This document shows, piece by piece, positions 53,247 through 62,025 of a stretch of 64,000 bases of DNA. A program made the position numbers and the translations under genes. The stretch covers positions 1 to 64,000 of the forward strand of contig JAEWFG010000093.1 in NCBI GenBank assembly GCA_023388935.1, read 5' to 3'. This stretch comes from Pseudomonadota bacterium. GTDB taxonomy: Bacteria; Pseudomonadota; Alphaproteobacteria; Rhizobiales; Xanthobacteraceae. Each line of letters begins with the position of its first letter. Position 1 is the first letter of the stretch. The notes under the pieces are model-generated. The model worked only from the letters and a program-made list of their open reading frames with translations, searched no databases and was not told the DNA's origin.

Positions 53247-54941
53247 TCAGCTCGCCGCCGGCAGCGCGTCATTCGGCGTCGCGGTCCACGGGCGCTCAGC
53301 TGACGCGAGCCCGATCAGGCGGCCCTGGATGTAGTCGCAGCCCCAGTCGCACAGCATGTTTGCGGCCTCTTCGTCCTGCACCCATTCGGCCACAGTCTTG
53401 ATGTCGAGGCGACGGGCGAGATCGATCAGGGTCTGGACGAAGGCGCGGTCGTCGGCGGAGTGGGTGATGTTCTGCACGAAAGCGCCGTCGATCTTGACGA
53501 TGTCCACGCCGAGCTTGCGCAAATTTCGGAACGAGGTGTAGCCGGCGCCGAAATCGTCGATGGCGATACTGCTGCCGAAATGCTTGAGGCGGCCGACGAA
53601 GGCGCGGACGTCGTCGATATCCTGGATTGCGACCGTTTCGGTGATCTCGACAATCAGCCGTTCGGCAACGCCGGGATGGGCGCGCATGAGCGACTCGATG
53701 CTCGCCCACCAGTCCGGATCCATCGTCGTGTCCGGCGAGATGTTGAGGCTGAGACGGACGTCGGGCGCGGCCGCGAGCTCGGCGACCACGAGCTCGAGCA
53801 CGCGGTGATCGACCAGGCGGATCAACCCGAGCCGTTCGGCGACCGGCACGATGTCCGGCGCGAGCAGCACCTGACCGTCGCCCTGGTCCATCCGCACCAG
53901 GCATTCGTGGAATGCGCGATCGCGCGAGGCAGCCGCAACCACCGGCTCATAGGCGAGCCTGATGCGGCGCTCGTTCAGTGCGGTGACGATCTCGTCGGTG
54001 ACGCGGATGTTGACGCGGCGCTGCGCGTCGCGCGCGGCATCCGGACGCCACGCCGCGAACGAGCCGGCGCGGCGGCGCTTGGCGGCGTCCAGCGTCTCAT
54101 GGGCACGATTGACGGCCTCGTCGGTATTGCGGGCATAGCGCGGCACGCTGACCGCGCCGATCGAGGCGGTGACCGAGACGGGGCCGGATTTCGTCGGCAC
54201 GACTTCGTCGCGGATGCCGGCGAGGAAGCGCTCGGCGGCGACGTTCATGTCGTCGACGGTGCAGTTCTTCAAGATCAGGCCGAACTTATTACCGGAGAAG
54301 CGCCCGAGCACGTCGCCGCCACGCAGGCGCGCGCGAATACGCTTGGCGACGTCGAGGATCACGGCGTCGGCAACATCGAAGCCGAAGGCGTCGTTGACGC
54401 GGGCGAGATGATCAATGCCGACCAGCATGAAGGCGGCGGTCGAGCGGAAGCGGGTCGTCTCCTCGATCGCCTCGGCCAGCGCGGCGATCAGGTGGGAGCG
54501 GTTGAGCTCACCGGTCAGGGGATCGAGCCGGGCCTGCTTCGTCAGCTCCTCGTCACGGGCATGACGCTCATTGTTGATGCGGACGGAGCCGATCGCGCAC
54601 ATGGGGCGGCCATCGGGGCCGGCGAACCAGCGGCCGGTCTCCTCGATCCAGACCACGGGATCGGAGGCGCTCATGCGCACGCCGTACTCGACCCGGTAGG
54701 GCGTGCCGTCGGCACCATGCACGGCGGAGGTCTGCGCCAGCGCCGCGGTCCGCAGCGATTGCGCGGGCTCGATCAGCTTGGCGAATTCGGTACCGGTCGC
54801 GAGCCGTTCGGCGGGGATGCCGGGGAAGACAGCGCCGGCCTGCTCACCCCAGACGATGACGTCGCTGGCGATGTCCCAGGCGAACACGGCCTGGCCGAGC
54901 ACGGCCAGGATGTCGGAGGCTTGCGGCAATGCTGGGGTCAA
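53247..54941 (-). CDS. PAS-(degenerate GGDEF)-EAL protein, predicted c-di-GMP phosphodiesterase
   Basis: 564-residue cytoplasmic protein from a TTG at 54941, preferred because GAGG lies five bases before it. A PAS-like domain (VFAWDIASDVIVWGEQAG) is followed by a GGDEF-fold domain whose active motif is changed to FSGNKFG, so cyclase activity is unlikely. In the EAL domain the motif reads ECL, but the residues expected for metal and catalysis are present: Glu in HECLVRM, Asn in LSLNIS, Glu in VEITET, paired Asp in IDDFGAGYTS, Lys in IVKIDG, Glu in VAEWVQ and Gln in YIQGRLIG. It is therefore probably an active phosphodiesterase, perhaps GTP-regulated. Convergent with tctA. Confidence 0.9.
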   Translation of the reverse strand: MTPALPQASDILAVLGQAVFAWDIASDVIVWGEQAGAVFPGIPAERLATGTEFAKLIEPAQSLRTAALAQTSAVHGADGTPYRVEYGVRMSASDPVVWIEETGRWFAGPDGRPMCAIGSVRINNERHARDEELTKQARLDPLTGELNRSHLIAALAEAIEETTRFRSTAAFMLVGIDHLARVNDAFGFDVADAVILDVAKRIRARLRGGDVLGRFSGNKFGLILKNCTVDDMNVAAERFLAGIRDEVVPTKSGPVSVTASIGAVSVPRYARNTDEAVNRAHETLDAAKRRRAGSFAAWRPDAARDAQRRVNIRVTDEIVTALNERRIRLAYEPVVAAASRDRAFHECLVRMDQGDGQVLLAPDIVPVAERLGLIRLVDHRVLELVVAELAAAPDVRLSLNISPDTTMDPDWWASIESLMRAHPGVAERLIVEITETVAIQDIDDVRAFVGRLKHFGSSIAIDDFGAGYTSFRNLRKLGVDIVKIDGAFVQNITHSADDRAFVQTLIDLARRLDIKTVAEWVQDEEAANMLCDWGCDYIQGRLIGLASAERPWTATPNDALPAAS

Positions 54942-55160
54942 AATCGCCTCGTTTCGGGACAGAGGGAGTCCTGGGCCGGCACAGGATACGACCAGATTCG
55001 CGCCCAACCCTAAGCAAAGTTCATAAACAATTTGGAAACCATGTTATCTGGCACGGCGGACCAAACCGGCCCGGCCGGCATAGGCCTTGCGAGTACATGG
55101 CACGCACCGGCGCCAGCGTCCCGAAACGCGACAGGCTTCGCCGGATCAACGGTAATTGCG

Positions 55161-55421
55161 ATGTTGAGTACTGATCGATCGGACGAGGCGGACAACGGCA
55201 CGGGCACGGCCCTGATGCCGCTGCTGCCGACGTTGCAGTGGGTCCACAAGGCGCCGCTGCCGCGACCCGATCCGAGCTTCGTCACCCAGCTCATCGCCAA
55301 TGCCGAGCACCTGCCCCAGGCAAGCCGCCTGCGCCGCGCGTCTTCCGAAGATGCGCGGATGGCCTATGGCAGCAAACGCCCGCTGCCGAGCGTCAGCGCG
55401 CGCACGCGGCAAGTGGCTTGA
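55161..55421 (+). CDS. Small hypothetical protein, alphaproteobacterial type
   Basis: 86-residue protein with no signal peptide or membrane segment. The segment PDPSFVTQLIANAEHLPQA and the following RLRRASSEDARMAYGS match a pattern common in small uncharacterised alphaproteobacterial proteins (F-x-x-x-LIA, PQ, RRA, A-x-AY), which supports a real gene. The ribosome site is weak and an earlier in-frame start at 55032 exists. Divergent from the EAL gene. Function unknown. Confidence 0.62.
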   Translation: MLSTDRSDEADNGTGTALMPLLPTLQWVHKAPLPRPDPSFVTQLIANAEHLPQASRLRRASSEDARMAYGSKRPLPSVSARTRQVA

Positions 55422-55427
55422 GATCGA

Positions 55428-56081
55428 TCAGCGCGGCGTATCGGACGAGGGCGGCGTGCCGTTGCCCGGCTGCAGATGCGGCGAAGGGATTTCCGGCGAG
55501 GGCGTGACGGTCGACGCGGGCTTGGGCGCAGGATGATCCATCAGCACGGATTCGGCGACCGACTGCGCCGTGGGCGCGGGCGGCACGACCGGAGCCGGCT
55601 GCGGCGCGGACACCGGCTCGAACTTGGGCTCGGCCAGTGCATCGTCCGCTGGGGCTTCGACCTGGCGCTTGGCCTTGCGCGGCGCCGGCACTGTCGTCTC
55701 GGCGACATAGGTGACACGACGGCGCGTACGCTGGGCGACGCCACCGACGAAATCGGCCATCGCAAGCAGCACCAGGAGGAAAAAGGTCGAGTTGCCGAAT
55801 TTCGGCCACATCACGAATTCGGCCGCGGCCGCGCCGAACACGATCAGCGACAGCAAATGATCCATCAGGAATTTCGAGCCGGGCCGCGCGCCTTTAATCA
55901 CCTCAAGCAGCAGCAGCACGATACCGAGCGCGAGCAGCAGGTCGGCGAGCGTGACCGGCCAGCTCTCGCCGGTGATCATCGGCACCTTGAACAGCACGTC
56001 CGCAACGGACACGCTCGGCATCAGGAAGACGATGATGTTGTAGACCGCGAGCGGAATCAGAAGCAGCGGGAAACCAACCAT
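55428..56081 (-). CDS. Inner-membrane protein with Pro/Ala-rich tail
   Basis: 217-residue protein. The first half has about four hydrophobic segments (GFPLLLIPLAVYNIIVFLMP, LADLLLALGIVLLLLEVI, HLLSLIVFGAAAAEFVMWP, TFFLLVLLAMADFVGGVA). The last 90 residues form a basic then Pro/Ala-rich cytoplasmic or periplasmic tail. The ATG at 56081 is chosen because it starts directly at the first helix and has AGAAGG upstream. Function unknown. Confidence 0.82.
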   Translation of the reverse strand: MVGFPLLLIPLAVYNIIVFLMPSVSVADVLFKVPMITGESWPVTLADLLLALGIVLLLLEVIKGARPGSKFLMDHLLSLIVFGAAAAEFVMWPKFGNSTFFLLVLLAMADFVGGVAQRTRRRVTYVAETTVPAPRKAKRQVEAPADDALAEPKFEPVSAPQPAPVVPPAPTAQSVAESVLMDHPAPKPASTVTPSPEIPSPHLQPGNGTPPSSDTPR

Positions 56082-56223
56082 CGGCGAAATGCCTTCTCGA
56101 TCAAGATATCCGGACAGGACAATGCGGCGGCGAAGCATTCGCTCCGCCGCCGTCACCGTCATATCTCATGGGTTGGCCGAAGTCAGGCAAGCCATATCAA
56201 CCCGCCTGAAGAAAAGTCCGGGC

Positions 56224-56406
56224 TCAGGACTCTTTCTTCTTCAGAACCTGCCGGCCCTTGTACATGCCGGTCTTGAGGTCGAGATGGTGTGGACGACGGA
56301 GCTCGCCGGAGTCCTTGTCTTCCACGTAGGTCGGCTTCTTGATGGCGTCTGCCGAGCGGCGCATGCCACGACGCGACGGCGAGGTTTTTCTTCTCGGAAC
56401 GGCCAT
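56224..56406 (-). CDS. rpmF: 50S ribosomal protein L32
   Basis: 60-residue basic protein with the L32 start MAVPRRKTSPSRRGMRRS and the HHLDLKTGMYKGRQVL C-terminal half. The zinc-binding Cys residues found in some L32 proteins are absent, as in many alphaproteobacteria. AGAGGA precedes the ATG. It lies downstream of mtgA on the same strand, with a 169-base gap. Structural component of the large ribosomal subunit. Confidence 0.97.
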   Translation of the reverse strand: MAVPRRKTSPSRRGMRRSADAIKKPTYVEDKDSGELRRPHHLDLKTGMYKGRQVLKKKES

Positions 56407-56575
56407 TTCAATATCCTCTAGGGATTGGTGTTGTCAGGGCATCGTCCACGAAGGGACGGCTCAGCACCCGCAATACGAGGCGAGCTAAATACCGATCAAG
56501 GCCGGGCTTATAGAGGAAGGCTGGCCGTAAAGCTAGGCTTTTGGGCCGGAAAATACGCCCGAAAAGGACCCGAAA

Positions 56576-57250
56576 TCAGCGATTTTCCCGCCAGCAGGTC
56601 GAAAGCGAGCTGGCCTGCGCCCTTGCCACATAGGTCCCGGCCAGCCTCCGGACGCCGGGTCCGGGGGTCCTGGCGCTGCGTTTGACCGGATTCGGCAGGA
56701 TCGAGGCCAGCAGGGCCGCCTCCCGGGGAGAGAGGTCAGCCGCCGACTTGCCGAAAGCATAGGCGCTGCCCGTTTCCACCCCGAATTGGCCTCGTGGGCC
56801 CAACTCGGCGATGTTGAGGTAAATCTCCAGAATCCGCGGCTTGGGCAGGACGAAGTCGATCCACAGCGCCATCGGGAATTCCAAAGCCTTGCGGGCAAAA
56901 TCCCGCCCCTGCCAGAGAAACAGGTTTTTCGCGACCTGCTGGGTGATGGTGGATGCGCCCCGGAACGGCGCGCCGTCCTCCCGGGCATCGTCGATGGCCT
57001 CGCGCAGCGCCCCCCAGTCGATGCCACGGTGCTTGCAGAAATGGGCGTCCTCCGCCGCGACCACCGAGCGCGGCAGATAGGGCGACATCGCCGCCAGATC
57101 TATCCATTCCCGATGCATTGGTGCGCCGCGAAGCCAGCGCCAGGCCATCAGCGTCGAAACGGGATGGCCGGTGCGATAGAACGGCGTGATCACGTAGGGC
57201 GCGAGAGCTACGACCGCGAGCAGCACGAGGAGGATTTTGACGATGCGCAA
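56576..57250 (-). CDS. mtgA: Monofunctional biosynthetic peptidoglycan transglycosylase
   Basis: 224-residue GT51 enzyme polymerising lipid II glycan strands at the periplasmic face. The N-terminal anchor helix is ILLVLLAVVALAPYVITPF. Catalytic Glu is in VVAAEDAHFCKHRGIDW; GASTITQQVAKNLFLW and RKALEFPMALWIDFVLPKPRILEIYLN are the conserved substrate-binding motifs. It starts with TTG, preceded by GGAAAGG. Divergent from ispA. Confidence 0.95.
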   Translation of the reverse strand: MRIVKILLVLLAVVALAPYVITPFYRTGHPVSTLMAWRWLRGAPMHREWIDLAAMSPYLPRSVVAAEDAHFCKHRGIDWGALREAIDDAREDGAPFRGASTITQQVAKNLFLWQGRDFARKALEFPMALWIDFVLPKPRILEIYLNIAELGPRGQFGVETGSAYAFGKSAADLSPREAALLASILPNPVKRSARTPGPGVRRLAGTYVARAQASSLSTCWRENR

Positions 57251-57410
57251 ATCGACCTTTCCGGCTCAAAATGAAACGCGGCCACGGATCGGGCATTAAG
57301 TCTGTGATAATTCGAGCCTTTTCCAGCACTTTTTAGGCCTTCCAAACGATTGACTGGGCCGGTCGCATAAAGGATTGTCCCGCCGAATTTTAGTTCTGGA
57401 GCTCTTCTTG

Positions 57411-58334
57411 ATGACTGGCACATCCCCGTCCGATTTCGCCAAACGTCTGGACAAGACCGCTGATGATACCGAGGCCCTGCTCGGGCGCCTGTTGTCAGAC
57501 GACATCCTGCCCGATGAGATCGCCCGGCCCAAGCGACTGATGGACGCAATGCGCTATTCGAGCCTCAATGGCGGCAAGCGCCTGCGGCCGTTCCTGGTGG
57601 TCGAGAGCGCGGCCGTGTTCGGTGTTCCGCGCGAGGCCGCGCTGCTCGCCGGTGCGGCGCTCGAATGCATCCACTGCTATTCGCTGATCCATGACGATCT
57701 GCCGTCGATGGACAATTCGGACCTGCGCCGCGGCCGCCCCACCCTGCACAAGAAGACCGATGATGCGACCGCGATCCTCGCCGGCGACGGTCTGTTGACC
57801 CTCGCCTTCGACATCATCACCCGCGACGAGATTCACCGCGACGCCAATGTGCGGCTGCTCCTGACGCGCGCACTGGCGCGCTGCGCCGGCATCGGCGGCA
57901 TGGTCGGCGGCCAGATGCTCGATCTCGCCGGAGAAGGCCGCTTTGGCGACCGCGAGCCGGTCGATGTCGCGCGCCTCCAGCAGATGAAGACCGGTGCGCT
58001 GCTGCGCTACGGCTGCATCGCCGGCGCGATTCTCGGCCAAGCCTCGCAGAAAGAATATCAGGCGCTCGACGACTACGGCCACGCGATCGGCGAGGCCTTC
58101 CAGATCGCCGACGATCTGCTCGACGTCGAAGGCGATGCGGCGGCCCTCGGCAAGCCTTCGGGCCAGGACGCAGCGCTCGGCAAGACCACCTTCGTCACCC
58201 AGCTCGGCCTCGAAGGCGCCCGGCAGCGCGTGCGCGACCTGCTCGCGCGGGCCGACAGCGCAGTGTCGATCTTCGGCGACCGCGCCGCCGTGCTGCAAGC
58301 CGCCGCGCGGTTTGTCGCCGAGCGCAAGAGCTGA
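57411..58334 (+). CDS. ispA: Farnesyl diphosphate synthase (short-chain polyprenyl synthase)
   Basis: 307-residue prenyltransferase. The first Asp-rich motif is HDDLPSMD, with the two-residue insertion of bacterial farnesyl synthases. The second is ADDLLDVEGD. GGKRLRPFLV near residue 55 binds pyrophosphate and MKTGALLRYG near residue 193 is typical. It condenses isopentenyl and dimethylallyl diphosphates into farnesyl diphosphate. TGGAG lies ten bases before the ATG. Chain length cannot be proved from sequence. Confidence 0.93.
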   Translation: MTGTSPSDFAKRLDKTADDTEALLGRLLSDDILPDEIARPKRLMDAMRYSSLNGGKRLRPFLVVESAAVFGVPREAALLAGAALECIHCYSLIHDDLPSMDNSDLRRGRPTLHKKTDDATAILAGDGLLTLAFDIITRDEIHRDANVRLLLTRALARCAGIGGMVGGQMLDLAGEGRFGDREPVDVARLQQMKTGALLRYGCIAGAILGQASQKEYQALDDYGHAIGEAFQIADDLLDVEGDAAALGKPSGQDAALGKTTFVTQLGLEGARQRVRDLLARADSAVSIFGDRAAVLQAAARFVAERKS

Positions 58335-58343
58335 CGCACATCG

Positions 58344-59036
58344 ATGGCGGCCGACGGCAAGGAAGATCCCGTCCTCGTCCGCTTCCGTCAGATGTCGCGG
58401 CCGATGCGGCTGCTTTATGCGCGACGGCGGGCGTTCATCTCGCTCGGCGTCGGCATCCTCGTCTGCCTGCTGATCCCTGGCGCGCACCGGCTGGTGACGC
58501 GGCTGCTGTTCGGCTGGGATGCGCTGGTCGCGGTCTATCTGGTGCTCGTCTACATCATGATGCTTTGCAACGATCACCAGTACATTCGCCGTGCCGCCGC
58601 GATGCAGGACGACGGCCGCTTCGTGATCCTCTTGGTGACAGCGACCGGCGCCTTCGCCAGCATTGCCGCGATCGTCTCGGAACTCGGGACGTCGCATCGC
58701 GGAGTGTTGGAGCTGACCGTCGCGATTGCGACCATCGCACTGTCATGGGCCGCCGTACACACGACCTTCGCGCTACATTACGCGCATGATTATTATCGGC
58801 ACGCCAAGCCGGGCGGTCTTCAGTTCCCCAGCGGCGACAAGGAAGACCACGCCGACTATTGGGACTTCGTCTATTTCTCTTTCGTGATCGGCATGACCGC
58901 GCAGGTCTCCGACGTCGGCATCACCGACAAGACCATCCGCCGCACCGCCACCGCGCACGGCATCGTGTCCTTCATCTACAACACGGCATTGCTGGCGCTG
59001 ACGGTGAACATCGCGGCGAGTGCGATCGCGCCTTGA
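58344..59036 (+). CDS. DUF1345 family membrane protein
   Basis: 230-residue integral membrane protein with about five hydrophobic segments. It carries the family hallmark DYWDFVYFSFVIGMTAQVSDV near residue 172 and HTTFALHYAHDYY near residue 137. It starts nine bases after ispA on the same strand, so probably co-transcribed. Function unknown. Confidence 0.9.
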   Translation: MAADGKEDPVLVRFRQMSRPMRLLYARRRAFISLGVGILVCLLIPGAHRLVTRLLFGWDALVAVYLVLVYIMMLCNDHQYIRRAAAMQDDGRFVILLVTATGAFASIAAIVSELGTSHRGVLELTVAIATIALSWAAVHTTFALHYAHDYYRHAKPGGLQFPSGDKEDHADYWDFVYFSFVIGMTAQVSDVGITDKTIRRTATAHGIVSFIYNTALLALTVNIAASAIAP

Positions 59037-59058
59037 CGATCGTCCCGGCCCGGCGGTG

Positions 59059-60774
59059 TCAGTTGCATACCTCCACATTGGCATCATTGCCCGGGCCGCC
59101 GCCGCGATATTCGAGATGGCAGCCGCGATTGACCGGGCGGCAGGTGCCGCCGCTGCCGCAATAGACCTGGCCACCACCGCCTGAGGCGCGACGCGCGCCG
59201 GCCGCAGGCTTCGACGGCACGGGCTTGGCTGCGCGCTTCCTCGCGCACTCATTGTCGTCGTTCAACGCATAGCCGTCACCGCAGACGATCTTGGTGCACT
59301 TGTCGCTGTCGGCCTTGAAGCCGTGCTCGCAAACCAGCGGGCAGACGCGCGACGGCTTTGACTTGATCGTATCGAGCGCGTCAGTGCTCGCCACCTTCAC
59401 GTCGAGCTTGGTGCCGGCATAGCGGTTGAACCGCGACAGCGACCGCTGCGAGGACGTATTCCAGTTGCCATCGGCCTGTCCGGAGAAGCAGCCGACACGG
59501 CCAAGCTCGGTCTGCACCGAGCGGCTGAGATCAGCCGGCGCGGTCGCCGGCGTCAGCGAAGTGACGTTCGTTCCAGACGGGCTCGCAGCGCTTGCCGGCG
59601 CAACGACCGGCGCAGCGGCGGCGAGGTTGACGCGCTGCTGCTCGGCGGCGGCCGCCTGCTGCTGCGCCTGTTCCTTGGCCTTCTGCGCGGCAAGCTGCGC
59701 CTGCTCGGCGGCCTTTGCGTCAGCGGCAGCCTTGGCCTGCGCATCCTTCTGCGCGCCAAGCGCAACGAGACGATCGCGCTCGGCTTCAGCCTGTTTCGTC
59801 TTCTCGATCGCCGCCGCATGGGTCTGCTCGGCCCCGATTTTTTCGAGCTGAAGCTTGGCGAGGCTGGAATAGAAACCATCGGGGTGCTGGGCGAGGAATG
59901 CCTCCCATGCCGGTCTGTTGCCGACCTGGAGCGCAAGCTCGTAATCGCGGCGGATATCGGCCTGCGGATTCGGAGCAGCCGCTGCAGTTGCCGCCACCTT
60001 GACCGGCACCAACGGCACGTCCTCGCCACCGAGCGAGCCGTAGACGAACGGCTCCTGCTTGTTGCCGGTCGACTTGAGCACGTCGTCACGCACGAAGCCA
60101 AAGGCGCGGCGGACGTCGAGGCCCGGCGTCGTCAGATGCTTTGACAACGCCACGGTAAAGGGACTGTTGGCGCCGTCGCCGTCCTGCGCCGTGAAACCGG
60201 CCTTGGCCGAATAGGCGATCAGCATGTTGGGGCTGGTCGGCTCGACCTGGGCCAGGCCGCGGCCTATGCCGCGCGTGGCGACCGTGCGCTTCATGGTCTT
60301 GCCGAACGGATCGTCACGGCAGGCGTCGAGGATCACCAGGCGAAGCTGCTTTGCAGGTTCGACCGCGACCAGGATGCGGTCGAGGGAAAGCGCCTCGTCA
60401 TAGACGTCGGTGTCGCGCTCGAGCTTGGCGTCGACCGGGATCAGATAGTTCGAGCCTTCGACCTCGATGCCGTGACCGGCATAGTAGATCACGGCGATGT
60501 CGGCATCGCGGGTCGCGTCGGCGAATTCACGCAGCGCACGCCGCGTGTCCAGCGCCAACAGATCATGCCGGGAATCGACGATGTCGAAGCCGGCCTGCTT
60601 CAGTGTCCTGGCGATCACCGCGCCGTCGTTGACGGGATTGGCGAGTGACGGCGCGTGCTGATAGGCCGAGTTGGCGATCACCAGCGCGACACGCTTTCCG
60701 GCGAAAGCGGGCCCGGCGCCGAACAGCAGCGCGACCGCGAGGAGAAGCGAGCAAAGCCTGAGCAGATTGCGCAT
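59059..60774 (-). CDS. Secreted caspase-like protein (peptidase C14) with coiled coil and Cys-rich tail
   Basis: 571-residue protein. The signal peptide ends at GPAFAGK. The caspase-like p20 domain occupies about residues 26-250, with catalytic His101 in YYAGHG and Cys152 in ILDACRDDPF. A long Ala/Gln/Lys-rich coiled-coil region follows at about 310-385. The C-terminal 160 residues contain a QTELGRVGCFSGQADGNW peptidoglycan-binding-like segment and many Cys (CPLVCEHG, CTKIVCGDGYAL, YCGSGGTCRPVNRGC). Such orthocaspases prefer Arg/Lys sites in known members. It would act in the periplasm. GGAAG precedes the ATG. Role unknown. Confidence 0.92.
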   Translation of the reverse strand: MRNLLRLCSLLLAVALLFGAGPAFAGKRVALVIANSAYQHAPSLANPVNDGAVIARTLKQAGFDIVDSRHDLLALDTRRALREFADATRDADIAVIYYAGHGIEVEGSNYLIPVDAKLERDTDVYDEALSLDRILVAVEPAKQLRLVILDACRDDPFGKTMKRTVATRGIGRGLAQVEPTSPNMLIAYSAKAGFTAQDGDGANSPFTVALSKHLTTPGLDVRRAFGFVRDDVLKSTGNKQEPFVYGSLGGEDVPLVPVKVAATAAAAPNPQADIRRDYELALQVGNRPAWEAFLAQHPDGFYSSLAKLQLEKIGAEQTHAAAIEKTKQAEAERDRLVALGAQKDAQAKAAADAKAAEQAQLAAQKAKEQAQQQAAAAEQQRVNLAAAAPVVAPASAASPSGTNVTSLTPATAPADLSRSVQTELGRVGCFSGQADGNWNTSSQRSLSRFNRYAGTKLDVKVASTDALDTIKSKPSRVCPLVCEHGFKADSDKCTKIVCGDGYALNDDNECARKRAAKPVPSKPAAGARRASGGGGQVYCGSGGTCRPVNRGCHLEYRGGGPGNDANVEVCN

Positions 60775-60957
60775 GACACGACTTCCGAAAGTTCAGGGCC
60801 GTTAGAGCCCCCCTTTGGGGCCACTTTAGCAATATCCGCCGCTGGCGCTTGTGATGGAGGTCACGAAGACGGTGCCGGCGACAGGCCGAAAGTCCCCTTT
60901 GGTTTGTCGCGCCAGCACAAGTGGGGTTCGCCGACAAATGCGCGCGACCGGGTTATC

Positions 60958-61386
60958 CTAGCCATTCCCGACGTGCCCCTGATACTGCGGCAGATTGTCC
61001 GTGATCTCGTACCAGGGCGCCTTCGAACCCACGAAAATATGGGCGGTCGGCCGGATCGAGGGAGCATCGACCAGGGTCCCCATGGCGACATGGACCCATT
61101 TTCCTTCGCGCACCCGGGAATAGAGCAGCGAGCCGCAACGGGCACAGTGGGCATCATGGGTGGTGTCGTCGCCGAAGATGATGCGACGGTCCTCGCCATG
61201 GACGATGCGGAGCTTCTCTTGCTCGATCCCGGCGAACGGCTTGAAGGCGGAGCCGGTGGTGCGGCGGCAATTCGAGCAGTGGCAGTTCATCGCATAGGAA
61301 AACGCGTCTGCCACCTCATAGCGCACCGTGCGACAATAGCATTCACCAGTCAGGTTACGAACGTTCGAATTGTCTGATCCGGGCAT
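60958..61386 (-). CDS. GFA / CENP-V family zinc protein
   Basis: 142-residue protein of the glutathione-dependent formaldehyde-activating enzyme fold. Zinc-binding Cys motifs are GECYCRTVRYE, CHCSNCRRTTG and CARCGS. The ATG at 61386 has GAGGACA upstream; an earlier in-frame start is less likely. Family members bind zinc and sometimes act on glutathione adducts, but many have no proven reaction. Divergent from the NTF2-like gene. Confidence 0.9.
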   Translation of the reverse strand: MPGSDNSNVRNLTGECYCRTVRYEVADAFSYAMNCHCSNCRRTTGSAFKPFAGIEQEKLRIVHGEDRRIIFGDDTTHDAHCARCGSLLYSRVREGKWVHVAMGTLVDAPSIRPTAHIFVGSKAPWYEITDNLPQYQGHVGNG

Positions 61387-61480
61387 CACTGTGTCCTCGC
61401 ACAATTGGCTGAGACACCCATAGCGCAATTTGATGTGCGCGACTAAGCTCCGTCCAAGCCATCATGCGAGGGGACGACCC

Positions 61481-61855
61481 ATGAGCCAGAACCGTTCGAG
61501 CGTCGAAGCCGTCGTGCAAAGCTATTTCGACGGACTTTACGAGGGCGACGCCGAAAAACTCGGCGCCATCTTCCATCCCTCGGCCGACCTTCGCTGGGTC
61601 GAGAAGGGCGAGCTGCAGGTGCTGACCGTGCCCGACTGGCTCGACCGCGTGCGCAAGCGCGCCTCCGCCAAGGCCGAAGGCAAGCCGCGCGAGGATTTCA
61701 TCGTCACCATCGATCGTTCGGATGACAAGACCGCCTTCATCAAGGTCAGGTGCCAACTGCCGCCACGTTTTTTCACCGACTATCTGGTGGCGATGAAGCT
61801 CGCCGACGGCTGGCAGATCGTGTCGAAGTCGTACCGGTATGACCTGAGGGAGTGA
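61481..61855 (+). CDS. NTF2-like (lumazine-binding-type) protein
   Basis: 124-residue single-domain protein of the SnoaL/NTF2-like fold: helix VEAVVQSYFDGLYEGDAEKL, strand-rich middle with LRWVEKGELQVL, and C-terminal YLVAMKLADGWQIVSKSY, typical of the lumazine-binding-like subgroup. GCGAGGGGA precedes the ATG at 61481. A ligand-binding or isomerase-like role is possible, but no catalytic residue is clear. Confidence 0.85.
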   Translation: MSQNRSSVEAVVQSYFDGLYEGDAEKLGAIFHPSADLRWVEKGELQVLTVPDWLDRVRKRASAKAEGKPREDFIVTIDRSDDKTAFIKVRCQLPPRFFTDYLVAMKLADGWQIVSKSYRYDLRE

Positions 61856-61907
61856 GGGGCTCGATCCTCCGCTGCCCGAAATCGGGCGTACTCGCTCCGC
61901 ATTCTCG

Positions 61908-61981
61908 GTCATTGCGAGCGCAGCGAAGCAATCCAGAGCCCGCGGAGGAAGACTGGATTGCTTCGCTGCGCTCGCAATGAC
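61908..61981. repeat. Perfect 29-base inverted repeat (GTCATTGCGAGCG-arm family)
   Basis: The first arm (61908-61936) begins GTCATTGCGAGCGCAGCGAA and the second (61953-61981) is its exact reverse complement, with a 16-base loop. A half-copy-like segment occurs at about 43125-43158 upstream of the PQQ dehydrogenase. It lies between the NTF2-like gene and the beta-lactamase gene. Confidence 0.88.
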
Positions 61982-62025
61982 GACGCTACATCCCACCCCA
62001 CTTCCGTCTAGCCTGAAAGCTCCCC

